Assembly (NCBI GenBank): GCA_965215825.1 | Contig: CBDCEM010000003.1 | Coordinates: 2,914,001 to 2,978,000, forward strand | DNA length: 64,000 bases | Reading direction: 5' to 3' | Source: JAWPMT01 sp965215825 | GTDB lineage: Bacteria; Bacteroidota; Bacteroidia; Cytophagales; Cyclobacteriaceae | Shown: in pieces, positions 34,162 through 43,371 of the stretch | Layout: each line of letters begins with the position of its first letter | How positions within the stretch are numbered: the first letter of the stretch is position 1 | Notes under the pieces: model-generated | Databases searched by the model: none | Told to the model about the DNA's origin: nothing | Seen by the model: the letters and a program-made list of their open reading frames with translations, nothing else | Translations under genes and position numbers: made by a program

Positions 34162-35490
34162 TTAAACAGCTTGCTGGTCCTGAAGGCCTTTCTGAGGGTT
34201 TTCGGCGCGAAAAGCTCCAAATGTGAGAGAAGCAAAAATGATGAGGCATACCCAACCCGCCAATTGGTAAGAGCCGAATTTCGACAGAGACAAACTAAAA
34301 AGAATAGGCCCCAAAGCACTGGCAAATACCATCATCATGGTCACTTGTCCTGTAATGGCACCCAAATGCCGCCTTCCAAAATAACGAGGCCAACTGACGG
34401 AATTAAGCACCGCGAAGAGGCCGGTCATTACCCCTTGACCTATTATAATCAAATAGTAAGCACCAGACCAGGAGCTTAACAAAATGAAACCAATGATTCC
34501 GACACATGCCCCAATTCCTTTCAGTATCGCGATGTATTTAAGTGGAATATGATCACTAATACTACTAGCCACCAGTGTGATGATAGCTGCTGCTCCAGAA
34601 GAAGGCAAGAAGATTCTTATGGCCTCTTGTTCTGATAAGCCACTTTCTCCAAAAATGGAAATTACATGAAATGTAAAGCCAGTTATATAAAGCCCCTGCA
34701 TAGCTAATAGCAAAGAAAATATCCAAAATGAATAATTGAGAACTGCTTCGCGTTTATCGAATTGCTTTACTACCGGATACAGGTGTTTAGACTTTCTGGA
34801 ACTTCCTTTGAAACCACCATCAGGCTTGAGTCCACTGTCTTCAGGGCGATCCCGGAAAATCAAAAATGCAAAAATGGGGAAAGCAATACCAGCAATAACG
34901 GCCAGTATTCTCCAGGCACCACTCCAGGCATATTCCGAAATGAGGTAGTATAACCAAATAGGCGATATTGAAAAAGCAATTGATACAAACACATTGCTGA
35001 TTCCTGTGGCCAGGCCTCGGCGTTTATCAAACCATTCCATCATCATATTGCGAGAGGTCATGGTGAGCACCCCCTGACCAAAGAATCGGAGTAATAAGAA
35101 ACACCCAGTAAGCAATAGGAGAATCAGAAATGATTCGGTGACTTGCAACACTTGAAACAGAAGTTTATCGATATAGCTCAGAACAAGCAAGATGAATCCC
35201 AGACCCGTACTGGCTAGAATCGCCAGCGTTCTGGCACCCCATTGATCGTATTTCTTACCCGCCCACGGAAGTAAAAACGAACTGATTATCGTCCCAAACA
35301 TATAAGCCAAACTCAATTCATCCCTTGAGATATTGAGCACATCCAGCAAAGGGTCTGTAAATACGGATACCCCCATGGTTTGACCGGGTATACTCATAAA
35401 AATCCCTAACGAACCCGCTAGTAAAATCACCAACCCATAAAAGAATGGAAATTTCGAAGGATCAAAAGGAAAGGCCGCTCTAATTCTCAT
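34162..35490 (-). CDS. MFS transporter
   Basis: The 442-residue protein has about 12 membrane helices, split into two halves by a cytoplasmic loop with SSRKSKHLYPVVKQFDKREAV. The first-half motif A-like sequence is WAGKKYDQWGAR. Nearest known subgroups are the oxalate/formate or monocarboxylate types, but this assignment is weak. It lies on the opposite strand to a CoA transferase, so acid exchange is an attractive but untested link. Confidence 0.88.
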   Translation of the reverse strand: MRIRAAFPFDPSKFPFFYGLVILLAGSLGIFMSIPGQTMGVSVFTDPLLDVLNISRDELSLAYMFGTIISSFLLPWAGKKYDQWGARTLAILASTGLGFILLVLSYIDKLLFQVLQVTESFLILLLLTGCFLLLRFFGQGVLTMTSRNMMMEWFDKRRGLATGISNVFVSIAFSISPIWLYYLISEYAWSGAWRILAVIAGIAFPIFAFLIFRDRPEDSGLKPDGGFKGSSRKSKHLYPVVKQFDKREAVLNYSFWIFSLLLAMQGLYITGFTFHVISIFGESGLSEQEAIRIFLPSSGAAAIITLVASSISDHIPLKYIAILKGIGACVGIIGFILLSSWSGAYYLIIIGQGVMTGLFAVLNSVSWPRYFGRRHLGAITGQVTMMMVFASALGPILFSLSLSKFGSYQLAGWVCLIIFASLTFGAFRAENPQKGLQDQQAV

Positions 35491-35682
35491 GAATTTGCGA
35501 AGTTAGGAGAATAATCCTCTGTCCAAATACAAACCTTTTCCATGGCAGCTAGCTGACATATCAGATCCACATGTTCCTTATCACATTCGTAAGAATGAAG
35601 ACTTAATCATTGAGATTAGCCACTGAAAGCAAGGCCTTCAGGAAATTTCAAGTGCAATGCATCAGACAGCTAAAAAAAAGCA

Positions 35683-35710
35683 ATGCCAACTTCCTGTTGG
35701 AAGCTGGCAT
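35683..35710 (-). terminator. Rho-independent terminator of the ABC/GntR/GIN operon
   Basis: A 12 bp stem with one mismatch (ATGCCA..TTCC) closes a TGTT loop. On the minus strand it is followed by GC and then eight T residues, so it ends transcription leaving the gene at 35746. Confidence 0.85.
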
Positions 35711-35745
35711 CACAATTACAACAACTACTTAAGCGTGCTTTTTCG

Positions 35746-36417
35746 TTAGTAATGCTTCAAATTACTTGATGCATCTTTTTGAAATTGGAAACTGAGTACA
35801 TCTGATAAGCGTAAATAAGAATTATCCTTCATCGAGCCTGACAGTGTATTAATGGGCGATCTCAATTCAACGTTCCCTTCTACCATATTGAGGTTGACAC
35901 TTTCCAAAGGCAAATCCCACGCGTCAAATTCACCTTGCCATTTGACGGATAAATTAAGGTGTGCGAGGTTGTCGCAATTTGTAATCCCTCCGCGGCCTCC
36001 CTCCTGTTGGACAGACAAACTATCAAAATCGAATCCTGTTAGATGATAGTAACTTCCTACACTTCTTAGGGACCGAATATCTGATCCCGTAAGAATGGTA
36101 AATTTTCCCTGATCATCTGTTCGAAGGCCCAAACTGTTAATAATGAGTGTATCGCCTTCCAATACATAATCCAATTCGTCCATGGGATTTTCTCGAATTG
36201 TACGCGTTGTGATCATGGGAGCATCAGACTTCTCAATGTATACTTGCTGTTCTAATCCTTTTATAACCAAATGGTTAAAGACAGGTAAGGCTACGGAATC
36301 CGTATTGTAAGTGGTTCGGCCATAATCACCTTTTACCCTCAGTTCTACAAATGCTACCGAGAAATAGACAACAATAGCCGTCAGAATTCCCAACAATAGT
36401 CGATTACTTGTTTTCAT
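35746..36417 (-). CDS. GIN-domain (DUF2807-like) membrane-anchored protein
   Basis: The 223-residue protein has an N-terminal membrane helix (residues 7-24) and an outer beta-solenoid-like domain with repeated L-x-L-x-S strands (FNHLVIKG, LDYVLEGDTLIINS, LNLSVKWQGEFDAWDL). This is the pattern of the GIN/DUF2807 domain, a putative auto-transporter-like adhesin family in Bacteroidota. It overlaps the GntR gene by 14 bp and is the last gene of the operon. A terminator lies 36 bp downstream. Confidence 0.8.
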   Translation of the reverse strand: MKTSNRLLLGILTAIVVYFSVAFVELRVKGDYGRTTYNTDSVALPVFNHLVIKGLEQQVYIEKSDAPMITTRTIRENPMDELDYVLEGDTLIINSLGLRTDDQGKFTILTGSDIRSLRSVGSYYHLTGFDFDSLSVQQEGGRGGITNCDNLAHLNLSVKWQGEFDAWDLPLESVNLNMVEGNVELRSPINTLSGSMKDNSYLRLSDVLSFQFQKDASSNLKHY

Positions 36418-36781
36418 GAGTTTCCGTGTTTAATTGATCGATTTCTTGCTTCAATTCTACCGTCGAAATACCCAGCAAGGCGGCCTGACGAATGATTTCC
36501 GGAAATACCTGACCAAAAAACTCTTTTCGCTTTGAGTCAAGGATAAACTTTTGAGCTTCAGTATTGACGAAATAACCTATTCCTCTTTTGTTTTCAATGA
36601 TGTTCATGGACTGCAATTCGTTGTAAGTTCTCATTATAGTATTGGGGTTGACACCCACTTGAAGCGCTAGCTCTCGAACCGAAGGAATCTTATCACCTAC
36701 CGGGTACACGCCACTCATCACTTTCTCAATGATGTTGTCGGCGATTTGAAGGAAAATGCTTTTGTTTTCGTTAAACTCCAT
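36404..36781 (-). CDS. GntR-family regulator, YtrA type
   Basis: The 125-residue protein has the winged-helix GntR domain (about residues 5-72; IPSVRELALQVGVNPNTIMRTYNEL is the recognition region) and only a short helical tail, which defines the YtrA subgroup. These proteins control ABC transporter operons in which they are encoded. It starts 1 bp before the permease stop on the other side (adjacent), and overlaps the next gene by 14 bp. The likely operator is at 38402-38426. Confidence 0.93.
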   Translation of the reverse strand: MEFNENKSIFLQIADNIIEKVMSGVYPVGDKIPSVRELALQVGVNPNTIMRTYNELQSMNIIENKRGIGYFVNTEAQKFILDSKRKEFFGQVFPEIIRQAALLGISTVELKQEIDQLNTETHENK

Positions 36782-36782
36782 A

Positions 36783-37577
36783 TCACACCTCCCTTTCTTT
36801 AATTTTCAAGAACGATGAATACACCAGAACAAGGTTTACAATCCAAAAAATGACTGCAAAAAATGTAATGGCCTGATTTCCGGATTTCGGTAATAGCCAT
36901 AGACTATCATTCGGATTATAATTTCCCAATCCCATCTTTTCGATTACGACATAAAGGACGCCTAGTGTACTGAAGAATAATACCGCGACTATAAAGGCAG
37001 TCTTTACCAGCGGGTAGCGTTCAAAATGAGCGGCTCCAGTCAACGCAATAAGAAAACCCAGGAAAATCGCGCCTGCTATCAAAGGCTTTATCCAGGTCAT
37101 ACCTGGTTCCCTTGGCATCAATTGCGGGATCTTGTCCATGTCCATCATGGAAAAAGTCGCATCTGAATAAAAGATCTGAAAAATAAATCCCTCAAAATGA
37201 AAGATGAGCCAAAACAAGACCGGAACAAAAATGAACAGCACCACCAACCGACTTAAAACTTCCAATAAGTATTTTTCAAGAGCAGAAGCTGGAAGCATTA
37301 GGTAGCTGATAGTTCTTTCTTTATTACGAAATCCAGAAAATGCATTTCCAGTAAAAAGCAAGCCCCCTCCAATGAATATGACCATAAATACGGGCAAAAA
37401 AATCTCGGGATCAGTTCCTTGTCGAAAATCATTCGTTAACTGAATAATGAAGAACAAGACAAACAAGACAAAGCAAAAACCTACAGACGTCAATAAGATA
37501 AGTTTCTTATTGTGAGTTAAACTCTGTTTTGCGAGCTGAATGAAACGAGGTAGGCTAAAGGTGTTGTTAGTTGACAT
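36783..37577 (-). CDS. ABC transporter permease-like membrane protein
   Basis: The 264-residue protein has about six membrane helices. The N-terminal SLPRFIQLAKQSLTHNKKLI resembles other Bacteroidota ABC-2-type partners of YtrA operons. It overlaps the ATPase gene by 11 bp on the same strand, so the two are translated together and form one transporter. Substrate is unknown. Related systems are linked to cell-envelope stress and antibiotic export. Confidence 0.85.
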   Translation of the reverse strand: MSTNNTFSLPRFIQLAKQSLTHNKKLILLTSVGFCFVLFVLFFIIQLTNDFRQGTDPEIFLPVFMVIFIGGGLLFTGNAFSGFRNKERTISYLMLPASALEKYLLEVLSRLVVLFIFVPVLFWLIFHFEGFIFQIFYSDATFSMMDMDKIPQLMPREPGMTWIKPLIAGAIFLGFLIALTGAAHFERYPLVKTAFIVAVLFFSTLGVLYVVIEKMGLGNYNPNDSLWLLPKSGNQAITFFAVIFWIVNLVLVYSSFLKIKEREV

Positions 37578-38388
37578 AGCTTTCGAGTTTTTGATTCCTT
37601 TGGGTTACCGCGTTGAATAATAATTCAATATCTACATGTGAGCTGTCTCCAGGGGTAATGACCCTGTAACCGCCGGGAGAGGCTTCACTGTAAAGAATAT
37701 TTTCCCCCTCTGCTACACTACTGTTTGCAAAACGTAGCTTGCTGGAGATTTCATGCATTTCCTTTTGCATGACAAATTTGCCCTCATCCAGGATCAGAAT
37801 TCTATCAATCAGGTTTTCCACATCCTTGACCTGGTGAGTGGAAATAAGAACCAATTGATCTTCGTCCAGTGCCCCTGCCAGGCACTTTCTAAAAATGGAC
37901 TTACTTGGAATGTCCAAACCATTGGTAGGTTCGTCCAATACCAGCAACCTACACTTTGTTGCTAACGCGAATGAGATCAGAAACTTTTTCTTTTGACCAT
38001 AAGAAAGTTTCTGCAAACTATGCGTTTCTGGTAGCTCGAATGAATTGACCAGTTCATCGAACAGCGATTGATCAAAGCGTGGGTAAAAAGGTGCATTGGC
38101 TTTTACATACTGTTTCCCTGAGATCGTTGGCAAATAGAATTCCTCTGATACGAAAAAGAGATTTTCAAGATGACTGGGTTGCCGCTCCATCGGGTTATGA
38201 CCATTGACCTGTATGGTCCCCGAGTTGGGAAACAGCAATCCTGTCATCATCTTCAGGAGACTGGTCTTACCAGCTCCATTCTTTCCTAACAGTCCCGTAA
38301 TGCTACCAGCAGACAAATCACAGGATAGTTCCTGAAACAGCGGGGCTCGCTTGGGGTACTGAAAGTTGAGTTCTTGAATGTTGATCAT
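37567..38388 (-). CDS. ABC transporter ATP-binding protein
   Basis: The 273-residue ATPase has Walker A GLLGKNGAGKTS (about residues 32-43), an altered signature LSYGQKKKF rather than LSGGQ, and Walker B LLVLDEPTNGLD. The C-terminal tail of about 70 residues is not part of the core. It is the first gene of a four-gene operon (ATPase, permease, YtrA-type GntR, GIN protein). A dyad TGTACT-N13-AGTACA lies 13 bp before its start. Confidence 0.93.
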   Translation of the reverse strand: MINIQELNFQYPKRAPLFQELSCDLSAGSITGLLGKNGAGKTSLLKMMTGLLFPNSGTIQVNGHNPMERQPSHLENLFFVSEEFYLPTISGKQYVKANAPFYPRFDQSLFDELVNSFELPETHSLQKLSYGQKKKFLISFALATKCRLLVLDEPTNGLDIPSKSIFRKCLAGALDEDQLVLISTHQVKDVENLIDRILILDEGKFVMQKEMHEISSKLRFANSSVAEGENILYSEASPGGYRVITPGDSSHVDIELLFNAVTQRNQKLESYVN

Positions 38389-38401
38389 GTTACTGATTTA
38401 G

Positions 38402-38426
38402 TGTACTACCTAACTAATACAGTACA
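38402..38426. promoter_or_regulatory. Candidate YtrA-type operator (TGTACT-N13-AGTACA)
   Basis: TGTACT at 38402-38407 and AGTACA at 38421-38426 form a perfect inverted repeat with a 13 bp spacer, 13-38 bp upstream of the ATPase start. The sequence TGTAC-TA..TA-GTACA is like GntR/YtrA sites, and the regulator is encoded in the same operon. Confidence 0.55.
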
Positions 38427-38603
38427 ATGATAGAAGTTTTATTACTCATTCCAAAACCTCGTGATAATTTTTTCGAGAATAGTTAATCTCATTCGTTACT
38501 TGCCGCTATCCCAGAATTGTTAATTGAAAGACCTACAGCAACTTCCAATGACAGGATAAACCAAAGGTGGTTAAACTATTTAGGCTTAATCAGGGCGAAG
38601 AAC

Positions 38604-39242
38604 TTATTTAATCAGTACAGGAGCCTCGAAACCAAAATGAGCAATTTCTTCACTATACAATTCCTGTAGTTTGTTCACCGTGTCCTTATCCCAATAAACC
38701 TCTGCTCCATTCCTTCCCTGATTGTTTCCGATTGGTACAGCAATTCTATCTTTACCAATTTTGTCCATCACACGATCAAAACCCTTTTGTAATTCTTCAT
38801 TGCGTCTGGTCATATTGAAGCTATGTAAAACAATGACTTCATCAACCTCTTTGATGTAACGCATTTGGTCCAGCACATCATCCGATCTACCTTCTCCATT
38901 GATGAAGGATTTCAGATGATTGTCTTTAGGCGGAGGACAGCCCTGGTCAACCCATTCCTCGAATGACAAGGACTGGTAGCTTTCCGCGACACCATAAAGC
39001 CTCATATATTTAAAATAAGAATGTGCCCGATCCCAGGTATTCCTCACTACGACAAAAGAAGTGTACTCATCCCAGACTTTCGGGTATCTGGATTTGATCC
39101 GCTCAGGAATGTGATGGTTTACCGTAGCAAAACGTTGATCTGAGGTGTTAATGAAATCATGTCCCATCAAAGCCATCTTAATGGCATAACTCGCTGTTTT
39201 CGGGTTTTCTACAAAGATTAATTTCAGTTGGTCGTCTATCAT
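38604..39242 (-). CDS. Sulfotransferase-like protein
   Basis: The 212-residue protein resembles the carbohydrate sulfotransferase (Sulfotransfer_2) fold. IFVENPKTASYAIKMAL fits the 5-prime-phosphosulfate binding loop PKTAS, and SFVVVRNTWDRAHSYF fits the 3-prime-phosphate site. It is short for the family and has no signal or membrane segment. The substrate is unknown. No PAPS-forming genes are close. Confidence 0.7.
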   Translation of the reverse strand: MIDDQLKLIFVENPKTASYAIKMALMGHDFINTSDQRFATVNHHIPERIKSRYPKVWDEYTSFVVVRNTWDRAHSYFKYMRLYGVAESYQSLSFEEWVDQGCPPPKDNHLKSFINGEGRSDDVLDQMRYIKEVDEVIVLHSFNMTRRNEELQKGFDRVMDKIGKDRIAVPIGNNQGRNGAEVYWDKDTVNKLQELYSEEIAHFGFEAPVLIK

Positions 39243-39302
39243 CTAAAGGTGCAATTGTATGGTGATTTAGGCCTTTAGTTTGGCTTAGTAGTAAAGCTTG
39301 GG

Positions 39303-39330
39303 ATGCAGGTTCAAAAACCTAACTCCCAAC
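39303..39330. repeat. Imperfect hairpin between two minus-strand genes
   Basis: AGGTT-CAAA-AACCT forms the inner stem and GGGA/TCCC an outer one, between the genes at 38604 and 39412. It may end the transcript of the lipoprotein gene, but no T-run follows. Confidence 0.3.
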
Positions 39331-39411
39331 TTGAAACCACTTTACAGCCTCGTCAATCATATTCTCAAGGGGTTTTACCGTATTTACAAATACACATGAC
39401 TCTCGAAAGAA

Positions 39412-40248
39412 CTAGTTTCCTCCTCCCTCATCCGGATCTGCTTCAGCTGGATCTGCTTCCTCTGGTGGAACATCTTGGGTTTGAGGGTCATCACGTTGTT
39501 TTTTCTTGCGTTTCTTAAACAAACCACCAAGTCCTTTCTTATTTGTTTGTAGGGAATCCGGAACAGTTGTTTGATTTGCCACTGTATCAATAGGTGTGGG
39601 AGGAGCTGGTGGTCTTCTATCAACTAGCAATTCACCAAAGTACTTGTTGTAATAATCTTGCTCTGCATTGAAGTTATCATCAGGGTCGTAGTTAAATCTG
39701 TATCTCTGTTCCTTTTCCTGTTGTACCGCTGCAGGCACCTTTGCCACAGCTGTCGAATCCAGTCCCAGGGAATCTGATGACACGATTCCCAGCGAATCTT
39801 CCGCGCTAAAATCTGAGGCGAAGAATTCTCCTTCATCTACCGGGCCAATATGATCCCGCTCTGGTCCATACACATTCACCATAGGTGCGGATCTGAGCTT
39901 ATAATTCTTTAACCAGGCGGGTTCGCGCTTTACAATCCCATATTTCGTTTTTCTCACACGCTGTACTGGCTGAACATATCTGCCTGCATAAGCGTAGTAT
40001 TCACTCCAATTATTTCCCGAAGGACTATCTCCCCTTCCTAATGAATCAACTTGTGTTGTGTCTACGCTGGACAAAGAAGCGATATATTGTTGTCTTGTGC
40101 CTTCGTCGAGTTTCCAGGCATAGGAATAATAGGCAGTTCGAGTAGAGTCGTCGAGGATATACGCGCTTTGAAAAGCCGGACAAATGACCCTATCGGTGCA
40201 AGCCGATAGCAAGATCATTGCAAACACAAAAACGCATAACACTCGCAT
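39412..40248 (-). CDS. Lipoprotein of unknown function
   Basis: The 278-residue protein has a lipoprotein signal (MRVLCVFVFAMILLSAC, Cys17). The body is low-complexity at the end, with a Lys-rich patch (GLFKKRKKKQRD) and a Glu/Pro-rich tail. Several Tyr-rich segments (YYAYAGRY, YYNKYFGELL) lie in the middle. It has no recognised domain. Bacteroidota genomes contain many such proteins of similar plan, but no function is assigned. Confidence 0.8.
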   Translation of the reverse strand: MRVLCVFVFAMILLSACTDRVICPAFQSAYILDDSTRTAYYSYAWKLDEGTRQQYIASLSSVDTTQVDSLGRGDSPSGNNWSEYYAYAGRYVQPVQRVRKTKYGIVKREPAWLKNYKLRSAPMVNVYGPERDHIGPVDEGEFFASDFSAEDSLGIVSSDSLGLDSTAVAKVPAAVQQEKEQRYRFNYDPDDNFNAEQDYYNKYFGELLVDRRPPAPPTPIDTVANQTTVPDSLQTNKKGLGGLFKKRKKKQRDDPQTQDVPPEEADPAEADPDEGGGN

Positions 40249-40461
40249 ATAAGCCGATTTGGCAATGAAAGCCCTAAATTAGAATTATTACCTCACAACG
40301 CCAAAAGAAGCGGTTTAGCACGCGATGATCAAAGAATATTTATAGATGAGTGCATTTCTTACTAGTTGAACGGGAATTGAAGGCATTTCTGTACCGCTTT
40401 CCACGCCTCACTTTCCTGAATGGATTCATGTAATAACTTAATAGAAAGAAATGGTCTCGTA

Positions 40462-41142
40462 TTATCTATTCCCTAAAAGGTCCGGCAAAATCACCTCTTC
40501 TACCCATCGGGTATACATGACTCCTGAAGGGTGAAGGTTGTCACTGGCTACCAGTTTTTCCTTTGAAGCAGCTTCTCGCGATATAGGAGTGATATTATAA
40601 AATCGAACACCTCTCTCTGCGGCCTGAGTCTTCGCATAAGCATTGTATGCGTCTAGTTCTTGTGCAATCTTTTTTGGATTCCCCTTTCGACCAAAGGGTG
40701 TCACTCCATAGTCGGGAATAGATACGACAAATACCTTTTTCACATCTCCACCGGCAAAAACTATGGCCTGATCCAGTAATTCAACGAACTCTATCTCATA
40801 TTGATCAAAATCATACCCCCTAAATTGGTTGTTAACCCCTATCAACAAGGAAACCATATCGTATTTCTCCAGTGTTTCAGCCCTTTCAATAGCGTCCTGC
40901 AATTCATTGGTGGTCCAACCTGTTTTGGCGATAATCTGTGGACCTGCATAGTTTTCTCCATTTTCATTAAGTCTGGATATTAATTGCATTGGCCATCTGA
41001 GTTCTTCAACAACACTCTCTCCTATCGTATAAGAATCTCCAAGCGCCAAATAAGTGCGCTTTTGAGCTTCCTTAGGTTCCATTTCCTTGAAATCAAAGCA
41101 AATAAAAATACCAATGAGAATTACCCCGAATAGCGTTTTCAT
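40462..41142 (-). CDS. SGNH/GDSL hydrolase
   Basis: The protein has a signal-like N-terminus (MKTLFGVILIGIFICF), then the SGNH block I YLALGDSYTIGES, the conserved GVNN motif and the catalytic D-x-x-H as SDNLHPSG. The fold supports esterase, lipase or deacetylase activity on carbohydrate or lipid esters. The frame extends 17 codons upstream to 41193, but the start at 41142 gives a proper signal sequence and is preferred. Confidence 0.88.
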   Translation of the reverse strand: MKTLFGVILIGIFICFDFKEMEPKEAQKRTYLALGDSYTIGESVVEELRWPMQLISRLNENGENYAGPQIIAKTGWTTNELQDAIERAETLEKYDMVSLLIGVNNQFRGYDFDQYEIEFVELLDQAIVFAGGDVKKVFVVSIPDYGVTPFGRKGNPKKIAQELDAYNAYAKTQAAERGVRFYNITPISREAASKEKLVASDNLHPSGVMYTRWVEEVILPDLLGNR

Positions 41143-41298
41143 AGACACAATTTTAGGTAAAAGGAAGTTGAGAAAGAAATACCAATCGGACAAGATCGTT
41201 TCCTCTCATTTCAAATAAAAATACCGTCTTATTTACCATTCGACTCAGGGTTCACATCTTGCCCGTTGTTTCGCTAGAAATACCACCAAAGAACTCAA

Positions 41299-42549
41299 AT
41301 GCTAAGAATATTTTTTTGCCTTCTGTTGCTGATTCCAACAGCGGTCATGGCACAACAAGACAGCCTTATGGTTTACTACCGGGCGGGTTTGGCTGCTTAT
41401 GAAGAAACTGCGTACGAGGAATTTTATCAGTCCTTCAAACGTGCAAATGAAATCCGTCCCGGAAACCCAACCTTAATTTATAACCTGGCCTGCGGCTCTG
41501 CGCTTACTGAAAGAACAGACCATGCCTTTGCACGACTTAAAGAGTTCTTGCTTATGAACGCCGCACATGATTTCCAGGAAGAAAAAGACTTCAAAAACTT
41601 ATGGGATGATCCGCGATTTCTGGAATTGGTAGAATTACAAATTGACCTGAATGACACCATTCGTAGCAGTAACGAGGCTTTTTCAGTCAGTAGTAAGGAA
41701 TTTCATCCAGAGAGCATCACCTATCATGAAGCCTCCAATGGGTTTTTCTTCGGGGATATACGTTCCCGACGAATTATGTATGCCAACAATCAGGGTGAAC
41801 TTTCCGAGTGGTCAACTACACTTGATGATATGTATGCCGTCATGGGAATTGTGATCAACGACAAGGCCCGGGAACTTTGGGCCGTAACCGCGGCTCTCCC
41901 TGAGATGGTGAATTACGAAGATTCCATTGATGCCGGAAAGTCCAGTCTTTTTGTTTTTGATATTTCAACAAGGGAATTAAAAGCAAAATGGTTGTTTGAA
42001 AATAAGATTATGGGTGGCATTTCCATGGGGCCAAAAGGGAACGTACTGTTAAGTGATCTGAAAAACAACCAAATATGGGAAGTAGATGAGAAAAGTAAGG
42101 GACCGAAAATGTACAAAGATCTATCGGGACATTTCTTTAACATCCAGGGTATGACTTTCAATGAAGACGGATCCCGACTTTATTTATCTGACTATATAAC
42201 TGGCTTATACTATCTGGATGAGGAACTGAAACTCCATACCCTCCGGCCACCAAAAAATGTATCATACAAGGGAATTGACGGACTTTATTATCATAAACAA
42301 CACCTTTATGCGACACAGAATGGTACCCGCCCTATGAGGTTTTACAAATTTCAATTAGACGCTAATGGAACAAATATTGAGGATGCTCAATTGATTGATC
42401 AATCCGGTATTCTGAATGAACCAACGACAGGTACTTTCACCGAAGATCAATTTTTATTTATAGCTAATAGTCCATGGGGTGCCTATGACAAAACCAGAAA
42501 TTTCAACCCAGAGGGCCCTGTGATTATCCTAAGTCAACCGTTGCGTTAG
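41299..42549 (+). CDS. Secreted TPR plus beta-propeller (SMP-30-like) protein
   Basis: A signal peptide (about 19 residues) is followed by a TPR-like helical part (residues 20-110, AYEEFYQSFKRANEIRPGNPTLIYNLACG) and then a beta-propeller (about 130-416) resembling the gluconolactonase/SMP-30 group: ESITYHEASNGFFFGDI, GISMGPKGNVLLSD, IQGMTFNEDGSRLYLSD. No lactonase metal residues are certain. The role is unknown. It overlaps the convergent ttcA by 26 bp. Confidence 0.82.
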   Translation: MLRIFFCLLLLIPTAVMAQQDSLMVYYRAGLAAYEETAYEEFYQSFKRANEIRPGNPTLIYNLACGSALTERTDHAFARLKEFLLMNAAHDFQEEKDFKNLWDDPRFLELVELQIDLNDTIRSSNEAFSVSSKEFHPESITYHEASNGFFFGDIRSRRIMYANNQGELSEWSTTLDDMYAVMGIVINDKARELWAVTAALPEMVNYEDSIDAGKSSLFVFDISTRELKAKWLFENKIMGGISMGPKGNVLLSDLKNNQIWEVDEKSKGPKMYKDLSGHFFNIQGMTFNEDGSRLYLSDYITGLYYLDEELKLHTLRPPKNVSYKGIDGLYYHKQHLYATQNGTRPMRFYKFQLDANGTNIEDAQLIDQSGILNEPTTGTFTEDQFLFIANSPWGAYDKTRNFNPEGPVIILSQPLR

Positions 42550-43336
42550 CGGGCATCAGATCGCGAAAAGCCATCATGTCTTTATCCAGCAAGTGGGAAG
42601 TATGCACATTTTTCAAAGCAGTGAGCATGATCTCCTTTCGATCCGGGTATTTCATTTCCCAGGTAGTCAGCAAGTCCTTGATAATCTGTCGTTGCAGTCC
42701 TTCCTGGGAACCACACAAGTTACAGGGTATAATAGGAAACTCACGGAGCTGTGCGTAGGTGGCAATATCTTCCTCCTTACAGTAAGCCATTGGCCGAATC
42801 ACCAAGTGCGCCTCATCATCCGTGAGGTATTTGGCGGGCATCGCTTCCAGTTTACCATTGAAAAAGAGGTTCATCATGAATGTTTCCAATACATCTTCTC
42901 TATGATGTCCAAGAGCCACTTTATTTGCTCCAATTTCTTTTGCGTAGCTGTATAGGGTGCCGCGACGTAATCTCGAACATAAACTGCACATGGTCTTACC
43001 TTCTGGCACTTTGTCTACGACGATGCTGTACGTGTCCCGTTCAAGGATCTTATAGTTGACTGTCAAATCATCCAGATAGTTGGGCAAAACATGCTCAGGA
43101 AATCCTGGTTGTTTTTGATCGAGGTTCACAGCTACAATATCAAAGTCGTACCCCCTTACCTTTTGCACATGCATGACCATATCCAGTAAAGTATAACTGT
43201 CTTTACCTCCTGAAAGGCAAATCATGATCAAGTCCCCTGGCTCAAAAAGGCCGAAATCCTCTTCAGCTTCCCAAACCGATTTCCTTAATCGCTTAACAAG
43301 TTTTCGGTTTTGCTCTTCTACGACTGACACCTCCAT
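42524..43336 (-). CDS. ttcA: tRNA 2-thiocytidine biosynthesis protein TtcA
   Basis: The 270-residue protein has the PP-loop ATP-pyrophosphatase motif LSGGKDSYTL (residues 41-50), the CSLCSRLRRG motif and the CNLCGSQ motif. Cysteines of both motifs hold the 4Fe-4S cluster used to thiolate C32 in tRNA. Full length for the Bacteroidota form. Start ATG at 43336 is preceded by a good promoter. The 26 bp overlap with the convergent propeller gene is at the C-termini. Confidence 0.94.
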   Translation of the reverse strand: MEVSVVEEQNRKLVKRLRKSVWEAEEDFGLFEPGDLIMICLSGGKDSYTLLDMVMHVQKVRGYDFDIVAVNLDQKQPGFPEHVLPNYLDDLTVNYKILERDTYSIVVDKVPEGKTMCSLCSRLRRGTLYSYAKEIGANKVALGHHREDVLETFMMNLFFNGKLEAMPAKYLTDDEAHLVIRPMAYCKEEDIATYAQLREFPIIPCNLCGSQEGLQRQIIKDLLTTWEMKYPDRKEIMLTALKNVHTSHLLDKDMMAFRDLMPANATVDLG

Positions 43337-43340
43337 GGCG

Positions 43341-43371
43341 CAAAAGTGGTGAAAGCACTCCTGTTTGTCAA
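43341..43371 (-). promoter_or_regulatory. Candidate promoter of ttcA
   Basis: On the minus strand, TTG (43371-43369) and CACTTTTG (43348-43341, one base from TAnnTTTG) are separated by 20 bp, the usual spacing of a Bacteroidota promoter. The transcript would start at or very near the ATG, giving little or no leader. Confidence 0.5.

Noticed and set aside
39299..39335. tRNA-like T-arm sequence (GGTTCAAA) with a hairpin
   Set aside because: No acceptor, D-arm or anticodon arm fits around it. It is only an imperfect hairpin.
40362..40472. Stretch on the minus strand that reads as about 36 protein-like codons after the SGNH stop
   Set aside because: It has no start codon and an open stretch of this length occurs by chance. 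It may be a relic but I cannot show it.
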